DNA of 64,000 nucleotides from Charina bottae (GCA_023362775.1 JALMGJ010000018.1:21309105-21373104), one strand, 5' to 3'; numbered from the stretch's first letter, positions 10,847 through 64,000 are shown. The notes: generated from the sequence alone by a model not told the origin. Translations and numbers: made by a program.

Positions 10847-11570
10847 CGGCGCGCCACGGAGCTCCTCCCGGACCGCTCGTCCACACTGGGCTGCCGGGGC
10901 GGGCTCAGACGGGAAGGCTACGGAGCTGGGACCGCCCCGGCCCGCCCCGGCCGAGGAGGGGCCTCGCTGTGCGGCGCAGCTTCCCCCGGGGAGGGAGCGG
11001 GCGACGACCCGGGCGAAGCCGCTGAGCACGCGCAGAGCGCCGCCGCCGCCCCTCCGGCAAGCCTGCGCTTCGGGTGCAGTCGGCGGCACGGAGGGAAAGC
11101 CCCTTCCCCCAGAATAAGCGAGCAGGGCGGGGGCGGGGACCCCTCCCGGGCCGGGTCTGCGATGAAGGGAGGCCGAGAAGCGGTGCAGCCCCCCCGCGTC
11201 TGGAGTCCCCCTGCGAGGGTCCCTCCCGCCCTCCAGCTGGAGGTCGCTGGCCAAGGGCCAGCTGGCTGACATTCTGCCGCCCGCGCCCCCCCGGCTGCTG
11301 GACTACTGCAGCGGGCTCTACCTGGGGCTGCCCTTGGGGACCCCTGGGGAGGGCAGCCGGGCCAGACCGCGGGGACAGGGCAGCGGTGGCGTTCGTGGCC
11401 CGCCTGGCCGCTTGCTTGCTATGTATGATCAGGTGGAGTGGGCATGCTCCGGGCAAACCGCGACACCTGACGGGACCCTGGAAACGGGCTTCTCCAGAAC
11501 AGCATCCCTCCAGGTTCCGCCCGGTTGCCGCCCGCCCGCCCGCATCAAAAAGGTGCTTTGAAAGACGCTT
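10500..11570. promoter_or_regulatory. CpG island over exon 1 of the receptor-like gene
   Basis: About 1.1 kb of very GC- and CpG-rich, low-repeat sequence surrounding the signal-peptide exon, sharply different from its AT-richer flanks. Long frames on both strands here are composition artefacts. It is a likely promoter for the receptor-like gene; no TATA box is evident. Confidence 0.7.
10786..10846 (-). CDS. Cytokine receptor-like gene, exon 1 (signal peptide)
   Basis: Twenty codons plus one base. MGVPPQPLLLAHLAGVVLAA has a hydrophobic core and ends at donor gtgagg in phase 1, the standard signal-peptide exon of cytokine receptors. The frame is open further upstream, but only this ATG gives a signal peptide. 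G is present at +4. It lies inside the CpG island. Confidence 0.8.
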
Positions 11571-12871
11571 CCCCCCCGGCCGTGGATTAGGATGGCTGCT
11601 GAGCCATCTTTCTTTCTGTTCGGCTGGGTGGCTTTCTCCTCTGAAAACTGTTCTGCTTTATAGGGCCGCTGCCCTATTTATGGCTATACTGTCGGGGGCG
11701 GGCGGGCAGCCCCACCAAGCCGGCAAATCCGTACCTGTCTGCAACTACGCCTCTTTGCAAAACGGGCACTTCCGTTTGACCCAAGGGAAACAGGGCAAGG
11801 CCAGTCATCCGGTGCTGACGTGCAAATGAATCATCCAGGCAAAGGGGATTTGCCAAGTGGGGCTCTTCGGGAAACACCCCACGCTCTCGAACAAAAGCGG
11901 CTCCTGTTGCAGAGCCCCGCCGAAAGGTCATGGAAAACTATCCCTGTGTGGTTGCTGGCCTTTGGGGGAGGGGAGGGGAGGGGAGGGGGCTGCTTCACGT
12001 GCATTTTCCCACACAGGATATGACAGGCTGCACTTCAGTGGGTGGAGCTTTCCATGGCAGAATAATTTCTGCCTACCTCGCAGCTCAGCCAGCCCCGGCA
12101 GGGAGAACCCTGTTTCTTTTACGGAAACATCCCCTCCTCTCCCCCAGGTTGGGGCCAGAAGGTAAACATCTGTGCTATCAGCTTAGAAACAAATGAAAGG
12201 AAACTGGAAGGTGGCGACTTTGCAAAAGAAAATACTCTGGGCCGCGCGTTGCGCCAGTGACCCCAGATGCAGCTCAGGACCGGTCTACCGCGCCAGGCAA
12301 CTGCTGGCTCCCAGCTGGAAGCCCACTTCCGCTGCGCCCGTATTGGCTCGGGCAGGACGCCGAGAAACCACTGGCCACGTTTCCAAAATTGTGAAAAATA
12401 GGTAAGGAGAGAAGAAAGCAATCAGGAGTAAGAAAGAGAAGACGTGCATCGCCCTTGAGGGCAATGTACAGGCCCAATGATGCGCAGGGTACTTGAAAGT
12501 CAGCAGGGCTGTTTTTGGCTGGCTTGTGGGTAAAATACTCCGGTGGGGGAGGGGTCAAAAGGAATCAAGAGGGCGGCCACCATGCACCACTCAGCTCAAG
12601 AACAGCCCGAGTCAGTTGCCAGCTCACGCCAGGATGTAAAGCTAGCTATAAACCACCCACCCACCCAGCTCCGGATATCTTGAGCTGTTACAAGAAGTTC
12701 CTAGATTTCCAGCACGTTTCATAGATAGTATGCAAGCCCAGATGCAGGTTATGTCCTTAAAAAGGCGTTCCCTGCCCCCCGAAAAGCAATGGCTAGTCTG
12801 GGTGATGCAGGGATACATCCCTTAAAAGCAAAGGAAAGACAACATCGGCTTCAGAATGTCTGCTTTTCTTT

Positions 12872-12875
<4 letters not shown>

Positions 12876-12903
<28 letters not shown>
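12876..12903. repeat. (AATC)n microsatellite
   Basis: Seven tetranucleotide units. Confidence 0.9.
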
Positions 12904-12992
12904 GTTTATTGGTTAGCCCTTAGGCCATATCAAAAACAAGTCAATGCAACGCTCCCATCGATTCATGCAGTTAATTGATGGCCTTCTCTGAA

Positions 12993-13290
12993 AATAGAAT
13001 AGAATAGAATAGAGTAATAACTTTATTGTCATCCCACTATACAAGTGCACAATAGAATGAAATTTCGTTGCAGTTGGCTCACAAATTCACTCAAGCAATA
13101 AAATACTTATGATAATAATAAAAAACCATAATTACTATAAAATACCCATTCTTATAAAATACACATTCTTAAAAAATATACATTCTTTAACTCACAAAAG
13201 AACCTATTTGGCATTCAAGAATCCAATAGCCTGGGGGACAAAGCTGTTTCCCAATCTGGCTGTTCTACATCGGATACAGCGGAACCTCAC
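12993..13290 (-). mobile_element. L2-like LINE 3' end
   Basis: AACTTTATTGTCATC...GAATGAAATTTCGTTG is the reverse complement of a typical L2 3' end. It begins with an (AGAAT)n microsatellite derived from its tail. Confidence 0.55.
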
Positions 13291-13299
13291 TTGGAGATT

Positions 13300-15095
13300 G
13301 GAGTAAGAATAAATAATAGTGAACAGCTGCTTTGCTCAGTCTTTTTTTTTTTTGCTCAGGCCCAGAGCGAACGGTGGTCTGGCTCATCGTCTCATCCCCG
13401 CTTCTCTCCTTCCTGCCGGGCACATGAGTCCTCTAAAAGACCAACCTCCGCCCCCCCCAACTTTCCCCTGCCTTCCTCAGTTCAATGCAAGCCTCCGATC
13501 AGCCCTGTGAGAAAACCATAAACTAATCTGTAATCACAGCTCCAGAAATCTCCAAACTCGTTTAGCCCACAGATGATCCCTTGCAAGGAAACCACAGGTT
13601 TCAGACTGCCTTGATGCATGCAGAGCGTTCCTGACCTATCAGTGATCTGTAAAACCCCACAAGTACCGGCCTGGCACTGATACTTGCCCATAACAATGCA
13701 ATGCCTGACTCTGCCCTCTAACCTGCCAGGCTCCGTAGAAGAAGGGGGGCCAGCCGGGTAGGGAACGCCTCCCTGTTCTGAGATGCTTATCTCCTCCTAA
13801 TCTTGACCGTAGGAATGCCCAGCCTGGTGGGGGGGGGAGTACTCTGCACCTGCTCAGGAGCTCCTTATCTTTTCCAGGACTACTGAAGCAGGGAGAAGGG
13901 GCTGCAAATTAAAGTCAGATGTGGCTCTACACTTTTGTAACCTCCTGGCCCCGAACCTCTCAATCTCTTTATGTGCTATGGCCCTCTAAGTTGGTTTGCC
14001 ATCACACTTTCCTTTAAACAGACAGTTATACAGACCCACAATTATACACCCTAAAGTTCTTTCCCAGAATGAATGCAACATTGAGTCCCAAGTGAGCGTC
14101 CCCAATGCTTAAAATAGTTCTTGTACAAATGTTCACACTCCATTCAGATTGGAGTATAAATTCTGCACCGGTACCTCTCCATCGTCAGCAGTGACCCAAC
14201 GTTCTGCTAAAGAAGCTAGGAAAAGTTGGGGGCAGACAGCCACATCTGTCCAAGCATCTTCACCCCAATCAGCCGTTCTTCTCAGGATCTTCAGCTATTC
14301 AAGAAAGCAAGCCCAGCGGTTGGGTTTACATACACACCTTGCACGAAGCCATCTTGGGCTTTCTGAGTTTGGCTTAGCTCGTTGTGCAAACCTAATCATT
14401 GTTAGGTTTAGGGCTTCGTCCAATGTGTAAGCCAGCCAATTCCGGCCTGCAATAAACCTTGGTTAATCAAATAGGCATACCAGGCCTGTGTGTGCATATC
14501 ACGGCTGTGGTTTTAGCTCAGTAGTTTTTGTTTTTCATACGATGTTATCTTCTTCCCAACTGATGATAACACTTCCTCCATCTGACAACTTACGGCCTCT
14601 GCGAGTTTACTTAATACCAAACAAGCTATTTTTAAGGTGTCACTAATGCTCTTTGCTGCTTTGGGGGGGAAAACGGTGTGATATTTCTTAGTTAAATCGT
14701 GCAGAATGTGTGAGAGAAACATTTGGTGTAGGCTTCGCACATTCCAGGCTGATTTCAGAGCATGAACATGAGGTGGCAAAAGTTTCCCTCTCTCCGGGAT
14801 GAGGGATACCTGAACACTGACACAACAGGTGTCAAATGAGGGTTGTCTTTGCCTGAACTACTCCAGCTGTTTGCCGAATGGAGACGAGGGCCTGCCGTAG
14901 CCCTGCCGTGTTTTCTCCACCCCTGGAGCGTTGAACGATTGCCTTGGCTTGAACTCACTTCCTTTGGACTTGAAGAACGCAGCGCACCTTTTCCAGTAAA
15001 CCCCTCCTCTCCTTTAGCCTTTTAAAGCTTTTCTTTCCCATTTAAAAACCCCTGAAGTGAGGAAAAAGTCTGGAACCTTCACCATCTGAAGGCCC
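13300..15095. other. Intergenic, nothing recognised
   Basis: Between the receptor-like gene promoter and the DOCK8 3' end. I see no exon, RNA gene or repeat that I can name. An 88-codon minus frame at 14513-14779 is noted under findings. Confidence 0.5.
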
Positions 15096-15099
15096 AACA

Positions 15100-15219
15100 C
15101 ACTGTTTTTGTTTTTCAAACCTGGCAACTTTAAAACGTGTGGACGTCAAATCCCAGAATTCTGTCTGGGGCTAAGTTGAAGTCCACACATCTAAAAGTTG
15201 CCAGGTTTGAAAAACACCG
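15100..15219. mobile_element. hAT-type MITE, palindromic, diverged
   Basis: CACTGTTTTTG...CAAACCTGGCAAC arm and its complement; no clear target duplication. Confidence 0.65.
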
Positions 15220-18077
15220 AGCTGGCCAGAGCGTTGGGAGCTGCACACCGCAAGGAAGGTGTTCTAGGGCAGGAATTGCACATCACAGGAGCTGCTGCTT
15301 CAAAAAACGGGCTTCTTTTGCTGCCCTTGTTTATCTTTCTCACTCTGACTTCAGTGCGGATTCGTGGGAAGCTACCTCCCCGAAAGGCTGGCCTTTTTAA
15401 CATTTAGAACATTTTAGAACTGTGAGCCCAAATCCCCGCAATGTTCCTCAAGTGACCAAAATTACCCCCCTTTGCTGGGTTTTGACAGGTGTTTGACACA
15501 AGCCTGGCTTGCTTCAAAGGACTTCGTAGGTATAAAAAGGAACTGATTCATTTCTACCAGGAAGTGAAGTTCCTCTCCCCCTTTATTTGAATAATCAGCC
15601 TTGGAACAAAAGAGCAAAAGAAAAGAGAAGGCCCTGTTGATTTTGACAGAAAACACCCAACTTTTACATCCAAGCCATTTGTTGAAAAGGGTAATGTATG
15701 AAGGGTAGCGCAGACAGGGAGGAGAGAAACTGACAAGGGTTCCAGATTAAAATGTGGGTTGCCAGGCTAAAACTTCTCCAGCGCCCCCTTCCCCTATGAA
15801 AGCAGGTTCCCTGGGTGGGTGTTTTCGTTCAGGGGGTCTGAATATTTCTGGAGGACTTTTTCCAGAGCAGCTCTTAAAAGGAGGCCCCTCCCCAATGTCC
15901 TTCGTTCTTGGGGACCGAACAGTCAACCAGGCAGCAGACCTTGAGAAGGATGCCCCAGTACAAGGATGCCCCATCCCCAATATCCCCACCACTTCTCTTG
16001 TCCTTTGAAGAACATTTCAAAAGCAAATTCTCATTGGAATGAGAAAAAGTAGAGGAGAAAAGCCAGGGACATTTTCGGCCCAGTTTGTTTATCCAGGCTG
16101 GCTGAGGGAGCCACAATGGCTGGGATCCATAGAGGGAGGCTCTCAGATGCTTCGGCAGGTGGCCTGGGAAAGACTTGGATCTGAAATCCAGGAAGAGGTG
16201 CTGAATTCCAGTAGAGACTGACGGGCCAGCCTTGCTGCAGGATAACTTCCTCCTGTCTGGAGTCGTATTAGGTTCTCTTGCAATTGCAACGGTTTGACAG
16301 TTTGACCTATGCACACCAACAGGTGAATGGCAATTCACGACCAGTAGCTGGCTTTGCTAGTGCAAACATTTCATCTGTAAAAACACAGTGTATTAAGATT
16401 TTGTTTATGCCAATAAGCATACGCACACTGTCTCGAGGGCAGCAATTATGTCCTGGTACACCCACTTTGGAAAACAGGATTGGTCTTTGAGGGCACGGAT
16501 GGAGTGGCCTACACCAAGGTGGATTTGTTTTGCGACAGATGTTGGGGTTCCCCAGCTAGTCAGGAAATGCCCTCTTGTGCCAAACCGAAGGACTGCTTTT
16601 GGCTTGAGCAATAGTGGGATCAAAACAAGAGCCAAAAAATGCAAAGCCACGCATTAAGATTTCTAAAAAGAAATTTCCTGAAATAAATTGCATGTATTGT
16701 TAGTTTAACATGGCACTTGGTCTTGAAAGATGATTTTTCCCATTGAAAAGTAGAAGAGGAGAAGAAAGTTGGACTTGGTCATCCAAGGTCTGTGTAAATT
16801 AATCCATTGTTTTGTTTTCTTGGTTATTTTTCTAATCCATTTGGGCATCTTCTGAGTTCTGAAATTACTGCATGAGGTAAGGGTTGCAGGTCTGTACTCA
16901 TTTTTTCACTTATATTAAAATAAAGTTGCAGTCAAAAGGATTTGGAAACCATTGACTAAACTGAAGCAGGATGACGTTACTTGTGCATGTTCATACCTAG
17001 CAATGGCATTTGTACAAAGGCAGGATTGAATAGTCTTTCAGTGCTTAGATTATGGGCCAACATAGTATGCAAACCCAGTTAATGTAGGAAAAAGGTGAAA
17101 TGTCTTGCATGAATGCACTGAGTTATCCAGAACTAAGTGTATTTCTTAGAAACGAGAAGGAAGAAAATCCAGGAAAAAATCCGGCTGGGCTGGATAGGTG
17201 AGGAATCATCCACATAAAGATTCAGAGAAGACTGAAGGCAGTAAATGGATTTTCCCCTGCCCAGAATAGCTGCTTCCCTGCTTCCCACCGAGCAGTGTTG
17301 CGTGTGATGGGCAGAAGAGAGGAAGAAGAAATGTCATTAATGTTGTTTGGAATGCTTTTGCACAATTCAAAAGCCACAATAGGAAAAAAGCGGGGAATGG
17401 CCTTCCTGTTTTCTTGCACATATTTCTATACAGCTGGAAAAATTTTACTCTTGTATACTTGTACCCTCCCCTTGAAGTTCATGGCCCCTGCCAAGATCAT
17501 GGGGCCAAAGGATTTTGGGGGGGAGAAAGGGGGAATTTGCATGGGCACAGAGGTACAGCAGATGGGCAAGGTGTATATCTCACCTTCGGTGGAGCAGCAG
17601 GCTTGGAAGTGGTGCACGGGATAGATCCAGATATATCAGAGATGTGAAGGAGTCAGTAGGTACTTCCTGCTGAGGCCGGGACAGCATCTTTCCCCAAATC
17701 TGACACCAGCTCAACTGGGGATTGCAATCTCAGCCCGCTTGAATAGGGCCAGGTCGAGGAAGGCCAACCTAGAGACTGGACATTCTTGAGGGATGGACGA
17801 CTGTGAATGAAGCCAATTCCATAGGCTCTGCTCTCCGAGAGGATCAGTAACCCTGCCCCACATTCTTTTACAGATTTCAACAAATTGTTGCAACCGTAAC
17901 CTTGTGTAATAAGGGAGACTTTCTGCATATCCCCCTTGTTCTTCTTCTTATTATTATTATGCAAATCATAATTTCTTCTCTGGTCAGGGACACGATCCTG
18001 ATACAAGCTTGCAGAAAGGTGAGCTATTAAACTTAACTACCTCTTCTGTTCTATTTTTAGCAGAGTACTTCTTTAAA
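15220..18077. other. Intergenic, nothing recognised
   Basis: About 2.9 kb of AT-moderate single-copy-looking sequence. Small frames have no family resemblance and no splice context. Confidence 0.5.
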
Positions 18078-18402
18078 GTGGGGCACAATGGCTCAGTGGT
18101 TAAGACACCAGGCTTGTGGAGATCGGAAGGTCGGCAGTTCGAGACCCGAGGGCCGCGTGACGGAGTGAGCTCCCGCACTCACCCCAGCTCTTGCCAACCT
18201 AGCAATTCGAAAGCATGCAAATGCAAGTAGATGAATAGGTACCACTTTGGTGGGATGGTAACAGTGTTCCGCATGCGTCATGCCGGCCGCATGACCGTGG
18301 AAGCGTCTTCGGACAGGGCTGGCTCTTCGCCTAAGAAAGGGAGATGAGCACCGGCCCCTAGAGTCGGACAGAGCTGTGCAGGGGAAAACCTTTACTTTAC
18401 CT
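18078..18402 (+). mobile_element. SauriaSINE, full length
   Basis: tRNA-derived head with A box (TGGCTCAGTGGTTAAG) and B box (AGTTCGAGACCC), body with GCATGCAAATGCAAGTAG, and a tail ending in the ACTTTACC repeat that SauriaSINEs share with BovB. This family is diagnostic of squamates. Confidence 0.85.
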
Positions 18403-18572
18403 ATGTCTATGAAGGTTCTCAGTCATCCAGGTGGAATTGTCTGTAGCTTGAATCATGTCAACTGGATTTCTATTTTCTCAGTGGAAACGTTTCGCTCCTT
18501 ATCCTTGGATAAGGAGCGAAACGTTTCCACTGAGAAAATAGAAATCCAGTTGACATGATTCAAGCTACAGAC
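18403..18572. mobile_element. Palindromic retroposon inserted in SauriaSINE tail
   Basis: 67-bp arms (18439-18505 and 18506-18572) are near-perfect inverse complements with GGAAACGTTTCGCTCC. Flanked by tttactttacct at 18391-18402 and 18573-18584. Same family as 2710-2929. Confidence 0.75.
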
Positions 18573-18584
18573 TTTACTTTACCT

Positions 18585-20220
18585 ACTTCTTTAAAGGCAG
18601 AGCTTGCGGTGTTTGTTTGGCTGGGAAAGACAAATATTGTGTGATGTTTTCACCCCTTTGCGGCTGGGCGCGGGTGTTCGAGGACAGCTGAATCCTTTGC
18701 TATCTGTTCTCAGGAAGCTGACAGAGGTTGGCCGAAAACTCTGGAGAGTGTTAAACCTAAGGAATACCGAAAACCTGACTTAGGAGAAGGAAACTTCATC
18801 CATCCCGGAGCTGACTTGGGACCCACTTGGCCGAGCCTGCCACGTGGGACCATTGTGAGGACAAAAGGGTGCGACCCCATTTAAACCGCCTTGGAGGGAT
18901 GACCGTGTCTGAATTCACGCCTTGTGTTAAGGCACTGGGTGGTTGGTGGTTTCACCTTCACGTGTTGTCCTTTCCAACCCCGGCCTTACAGATTCATGTG
19001 TGGTGCAAACCCAGCTAATTTTGGCTTATTAACATGGATAAGGAAACCATGGCTTAATGCCAGCCAGGTGAGGCTGGAAAAGCAACCTGCCAGGAAGTCG
19101 GTGGCCAGCTCTTCCTTTCCTCGCTGCACCGTCCGATTCCCCCTGAAGGAAAAGGGCCTTCTGGCCGGCGGCTGCCGCGGCTTCTCTGCCTCAACCTGGC
19201 CGACCTTTGCCCTTTCGAGCCCGTGCAGTGCAGCTCTCTCTCCTCCGTGGCCGCGTTTCCCCGTTTCAGGGTGACAGCAGGGGAGCTGTTCATGCAAGAA
19301 GCCCAGAAGGCAAGGCAGCTTGAGCCACATCTTGCTTTCTTTTGCTGAAAACCAAATTAGCAGCTTTCAGAATTCCTGAATGTGTAGGTTTGATTTTGTG
19401 GTTGCACAACACTCAAGTCAAGACACAGGCCAGCCCCCCCATCTCGTTCCCCCCAGGGCACGACCCACGCAGACAAGGGCCTCAGTGCCGCCTCCCTTGG
19501 CCCCCCGAGACAGACACTTTGGGGCGGCGAAGAGAAGGGCAGAGCTCCCGGAGAGCTGTTCTCTCCCCCCACCCTCCAGAGATTAAAAGGCATGCTTTCC
19601 GCGAGCAGGCAGCATGTATGTTGAAGTGGGAATCCGTCTGTTGCATCCTGTTCTGCGAAAATCCAGAGATTCTGCTGAGTCGGTTCAAGTCTCGCCAAAG
19701 CCAAAGCCGTCCACAGAGCAGCCGCCTCGCCAGCAGAAGTTGGCTTCTATTTCTCCTAACTTGGTTTTGTTTTGTTATCTCTTTCTCCTCAGGGGCCGGG
19801 GAGGCCGAGGAGGGAATGAGGCCTAAGCAACACGGGGAAAGCCGCCAAGACCTCGGGCAGCCGTAGGCGCGTTTGCAGATGACGCTCGGCTGGGATGTTT
19901 CGAAACCCCGTCTTGCTAAATAGACCCTAAAGGCTCGGCCTGCATGGCACGAAGCCATCCTGGATGGGGTTGCCAAGAACCACAAGAAAATTACAGCCTA
20001 ACCTTACGTGCAAAGTTTCCACATCTTTCCACCCCCGCCTTTCAAGCAACCCAAGTAGGCTGGTTGAGCAAACACAGGAAACGCTGAGAGACTTTTTCAG
20101 GGCAACATTTCGCTCTTCCTCATGGGGGGAACCGTGAGATTCTACCTAGGTCTGGGGACCGACGCGGTTTCTGCTTCCTATCAGAGAGGTGGACGCCCCC
20201 AACCCACACACCCCGTGCGC
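18585..20220. other. Intergenic sequence downstream of DOCK8
   Basis: No exon or repeat recognised. Overlapping frames on both strands at about 19.3-19.9 kb are unsupported by splice sites or homology. Confidence 0.5.
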
Positions 20221-20221
20221 T

Positions 20222-20552
20222 CCTTACAAAAACAGCTTCCCGCTTTATTATATTCCATTGTACAGCTTTACAGGGAATGATTTTGAAGTCTGTTGTTCAG
20301 TGAAACAGGGACTGATAAATGCTTTCGAGGTACGTTTAGCACAATGCAACCAAGACGGGTAGAAAGAGAAAGCGGGGAGGCACTTTCCTGGTTCAAACAA
20401 GTACCCTGTGGGCCCTGCTTTGAGCAAGGGGGGTGGGGCCCTTCCAGCCTGGAGCCCCCCCCCCCCCCCCCCCCGTTTCAGGCAGCATCCAGCACATTCC
20501 TGAGAAAGATCTGTCAAGGGCTCCTGGTCCTCTGCTGAAGCTCCACGTTGGT
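20222..20552 (-). other. DOCK8: DOCK8 3' untranslated region
   Basis: From the TGA to the probable cleavage site about 20 bases past the AATAAA signal. It is short (about 330 bases) and contains a run of 20 G on the transcribed strand, at 20455-20474 (C on the plus strand). Confidence 0.7.
20244..20249 (-). terminator. DOCK8: DOCK8 polyadenylation signal AATAAA
   Basis: The plus strand reads TTTATT. A GT-rich stretch follows about 35-55 bases downstream on the minus strand (plus about 20188-20210), as expected for a downstream element. It is the first canonical signal after the stop. Confidence 0.75.
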
Positions 20553-62252
<41,700 letters not shown>

Positions 62253-62427
62253 CTGGAACAAAGACACACACTGGGACTTCAAGGTGGTGCCCCGAGCAAG
62301 ATCTAGAGATGGGCCCCTTGGTTTGGTGCTCGTTTTCATAAAGGCGACCGCATTTGCGCTTCCCAATTAATACCTGAACTGGAATGCAATTAATCCTGTT
62401 TTATTTACAAATATGCATGTATGTAAA

Positions 62428-62755
62428 AAAGGTAAAGGCTCCCCTGCACAGTCGTGTCTGACTCTAGGGGCCGGTGCTCATCTCCGTTTGTTAGCCGAAG
62501 AGCCAGCGCTGTCTGAAGACACTTCCCCGGTCATGTGGCCGGCATGACGCACGCAGAACGCTGTTTCCTACCCACTGAACTGGTCCCTATTCATCTACTT
62601 GCATTTGCATGCTTTCGAATTGCTAGGTTGGCAAGAGCTGGGGCAAGTGCGGGAGCTCACTCCGTCACGCGGGGCTAGGGTCTCGAACCGCCGAACTTGC
62701 AACCTTCCGATCGACAAGCCTGGCGTCTTACCCGCTGAGCCACCACGCCCCCCTT
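62428..62755 (-). mobile_element. SauriaSINE, full length
   Basis: The minus strand has the tRNA-like A box (TGGCTCAGCGGGTAAGACGC), B box (GGTTCGAGACCC) and a GGTAAAGG-type tail complement; opposite orientation to the copy at 18078. Confidence 0.85.
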
Positions 62756-62999
62756 GCATGTATGTATATATAGATAGATAGATAAGTGTAAGTGTACATG
62801 TATCTATATGTATATGTATATGTATAGTATTTGCATTTTATATTACTAATTTAAAGTTCGTATTACCCAGATCGTTAATTTTAATCTTTTTCTGTTGCTG
62901 CTGTTGTATATGTGAAGCCTTAGCAAGCCCCTTAGCATATTTTGATTTAATATTGTCTATTAGCCACTAATCCAGCCACTAACTAACTAATTCACTATC

Positions 63000-63087
63000 A
63001 CGCGGGGCTAGGGATTCGAACCTCCGAACTTGTGATCTTCCGATCGACAAGCCTGGCGTCTTACCCGCTGAGCCACCACGCCCCATA
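63000..63087 (-). mobile_element. SauriaSINE head fragment
   Basis: Only the tRNA-derived head is present, nearly identical to the head of the copy at 62428-62755 about 340 bp away. Confidence 0.8.
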
Positions 63088-63626
63088 AAGTCGCAATACC
63101 AGATAATAAAATAACAGATTGAAGGCCTATAAAGGCAGATTCCAGCTGAGTGCTAGAAAAAAGCTCCCTAAGAGGAAGAGCAGTTGAACGGCGGCACCGG
63201 CCACTGGGGAGGCGCAGCCAGCATCCCCTCCCTGCACGTGGGCAAGAAAAGGCTGGGCGGCGACTTTCCAAGGCGGCTTCAATCGGAATTCCTGCCTTGA
63301 GTAGGGAGATGGATTTGGTGGCTAAAGTGTCTCTTCTTCTCCAGGATTCCATGATTCACAAGCTGATGTGGGGTGGGAAAGAACAGTACAAGTGGGGCTG
63401 AAAAGCCGCACCATGTTACAGACAGTGAATCCGACTTGTCCACCCACACAGCAGAAAAGGACAGGAGGAAACTGCCGAGGGAGGGTCCAGATGGCCCGGC
63501 GTTCCCTTCCGTATCAGGGCTGGGCTGTTCACGGAGCCCCCTGCTTCGCTGCTGGCGGTTTCTCCGCTTGCAAGGTGGACGGGATTAATTCAGACCTCCG
63601 GCACACCGGGTACAGATTGCTTACTG
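63088..63626. other. DOCK8 intron, nothing recognised
   Basis: No upstream DOCK8 exon could be identified here by homology and splice sites, although a short one could be missed. Confidence 0.4.
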
Positions 63627-63697
63627 CAGCGTTTCTCAAACTTGGCAACTTTAAGACATGTGGACTTCAACTCCTAGAATTCCCCAAGCCATCTTGG
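63627..63697. mobile_element. hAT-type MITE, half copy
   Basis: CAGCGTTTCTCAAAC to the AATTCCCCAAGCC core. Confidence 0.6.
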
Positions 63698-64000
63698 GAG
63701 TCTGAAAATACAAATCTCCCGCCGTCTCTTTTTACAGCCTGATCAGTTCGGGCGGATCCTTCCTAAGTTTCTTTCTCTTCTTGCTATGCAGCTGTGGGCT
63801 CCTCCCTCTTTAATCTGATCATTCGCTAGGCAGTATCTCTGCCTCCTGTCCCTCAAGGTCGTTCCCACAAAGCATTATACCGTATCAGCGATAAATAACA
63901 TTCAAATCCATTTCAGAAATTCAGATAAACAAACAAGGGTGTATCCTTACAGGCCCGGGATGCTGAGAACAGGACCTGAAATTGAGGTAAAGGCACAAAA

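Noticed and set aside
10490..11272. Long open frames on both strands (260 and 234 codons) in the CpG island
   Set aside because: GC-rich sequence lacks stop codons by composition. Only the short signal-peptide part (10786-10846) has splice support.
18078..18180. A tRNA gene (A and B boxes present)
   Set aside because: The boxes belong to the SauriaSINE head, and the sequence continues into the SINE body without a tRNA 3' half.
11600..20220. KANK1, the mammalian neighbour of DOCK8
   Set aside because: No ankyrin repeats or KN motif seen on either strand.
62253..64000. A further upstream DOCK8 exon
   Set aside because: No minus-strand frame with DOCK8 similarity and splice sites could be found; the next exon is probably outside.

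Overview
The window is vertebrate nuclear DNA, almost certainly from a squamate reptile (snake or lizard). It carries SauriaSINE-type tRNA-derived SINEs, BovB and CR1 LINE pieces, Tigger-like elements with TA target duplications, and many short hAT-type inverted-repeat elements. The genes are spliced, with long introns full of repeats. I cannot name the species.

Two protein-coding genes can be supported, both on the minus strand and both running off the window. (1) DOCK8 fills about 20.2-62.3 kb. I could place 30 consecutive coding exons, from the middle of the protein to the stop codon, with GT/AG boundaries and matching phases throughout. They encode 1,214 residues, equivalent to about the last 58% of a roughly 2,100-residue protein, including the whole catalytic DHR2/DOCKER domain. 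A short 3' UTR with an AATAAA signal follows. The upstream exons lie beyond 64 kb. (2) About 9.4 kb downstream of DOCK8 on the same strand (3.1-10.9 kb) are the first five coding exons of a class I cytokine receptor alpha-type chain: a signal-peptide exon in a CpG island, two exons for domain D1 and two for domain D2. The phases chain as 1-0-1-2-1 with no stop. Its closest relatives by eye are IL13RA1, CSF2RA and IL5RA. The third domain, membrane segment and tail would lie left of the window. In mammals DOCK8 is followed by KANK1, so this is the most interesting content of the window. DOCK11 is followed by IL13RA1 on the human X chromosome in the same arrangement, which suggests an ancient paralogous linkage.

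Region by region: 0-2.3 kb is CR1 LINE sequence, including a minus-strand copy with a long open reverse-transcriptase frame. 2.3-10.9 kb is the receptor gene, with palindromic repeats, a hAT element, a Tigger-like element, a large pyrimidine microsatellite and a SINE palindrome in its introns. 10.5-11.6 kb is the CpG island. 11.6-20.2 kb is intergenic, with an L2-like tail, a MITE, a SauriaSINE and a palindromic retroposon. 20.2-62.3 kb is DOCK8, whose introns hold many transposons. The most striking is a 5.5 kb hAT element (49.4-54.9 kb) with an internally expanded, GC-rich 1,230-bp tandem repeat. 62.3-64 kb is intron with SauriaSINE copies.

DOCK8 is a Cdc42 guanine-nucleotide exchange factor of immune cells. 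The neighbouring receptor-like gene would also be expected in immune or epithelial signalling, but nothing in the sequence shows that the two products work together.
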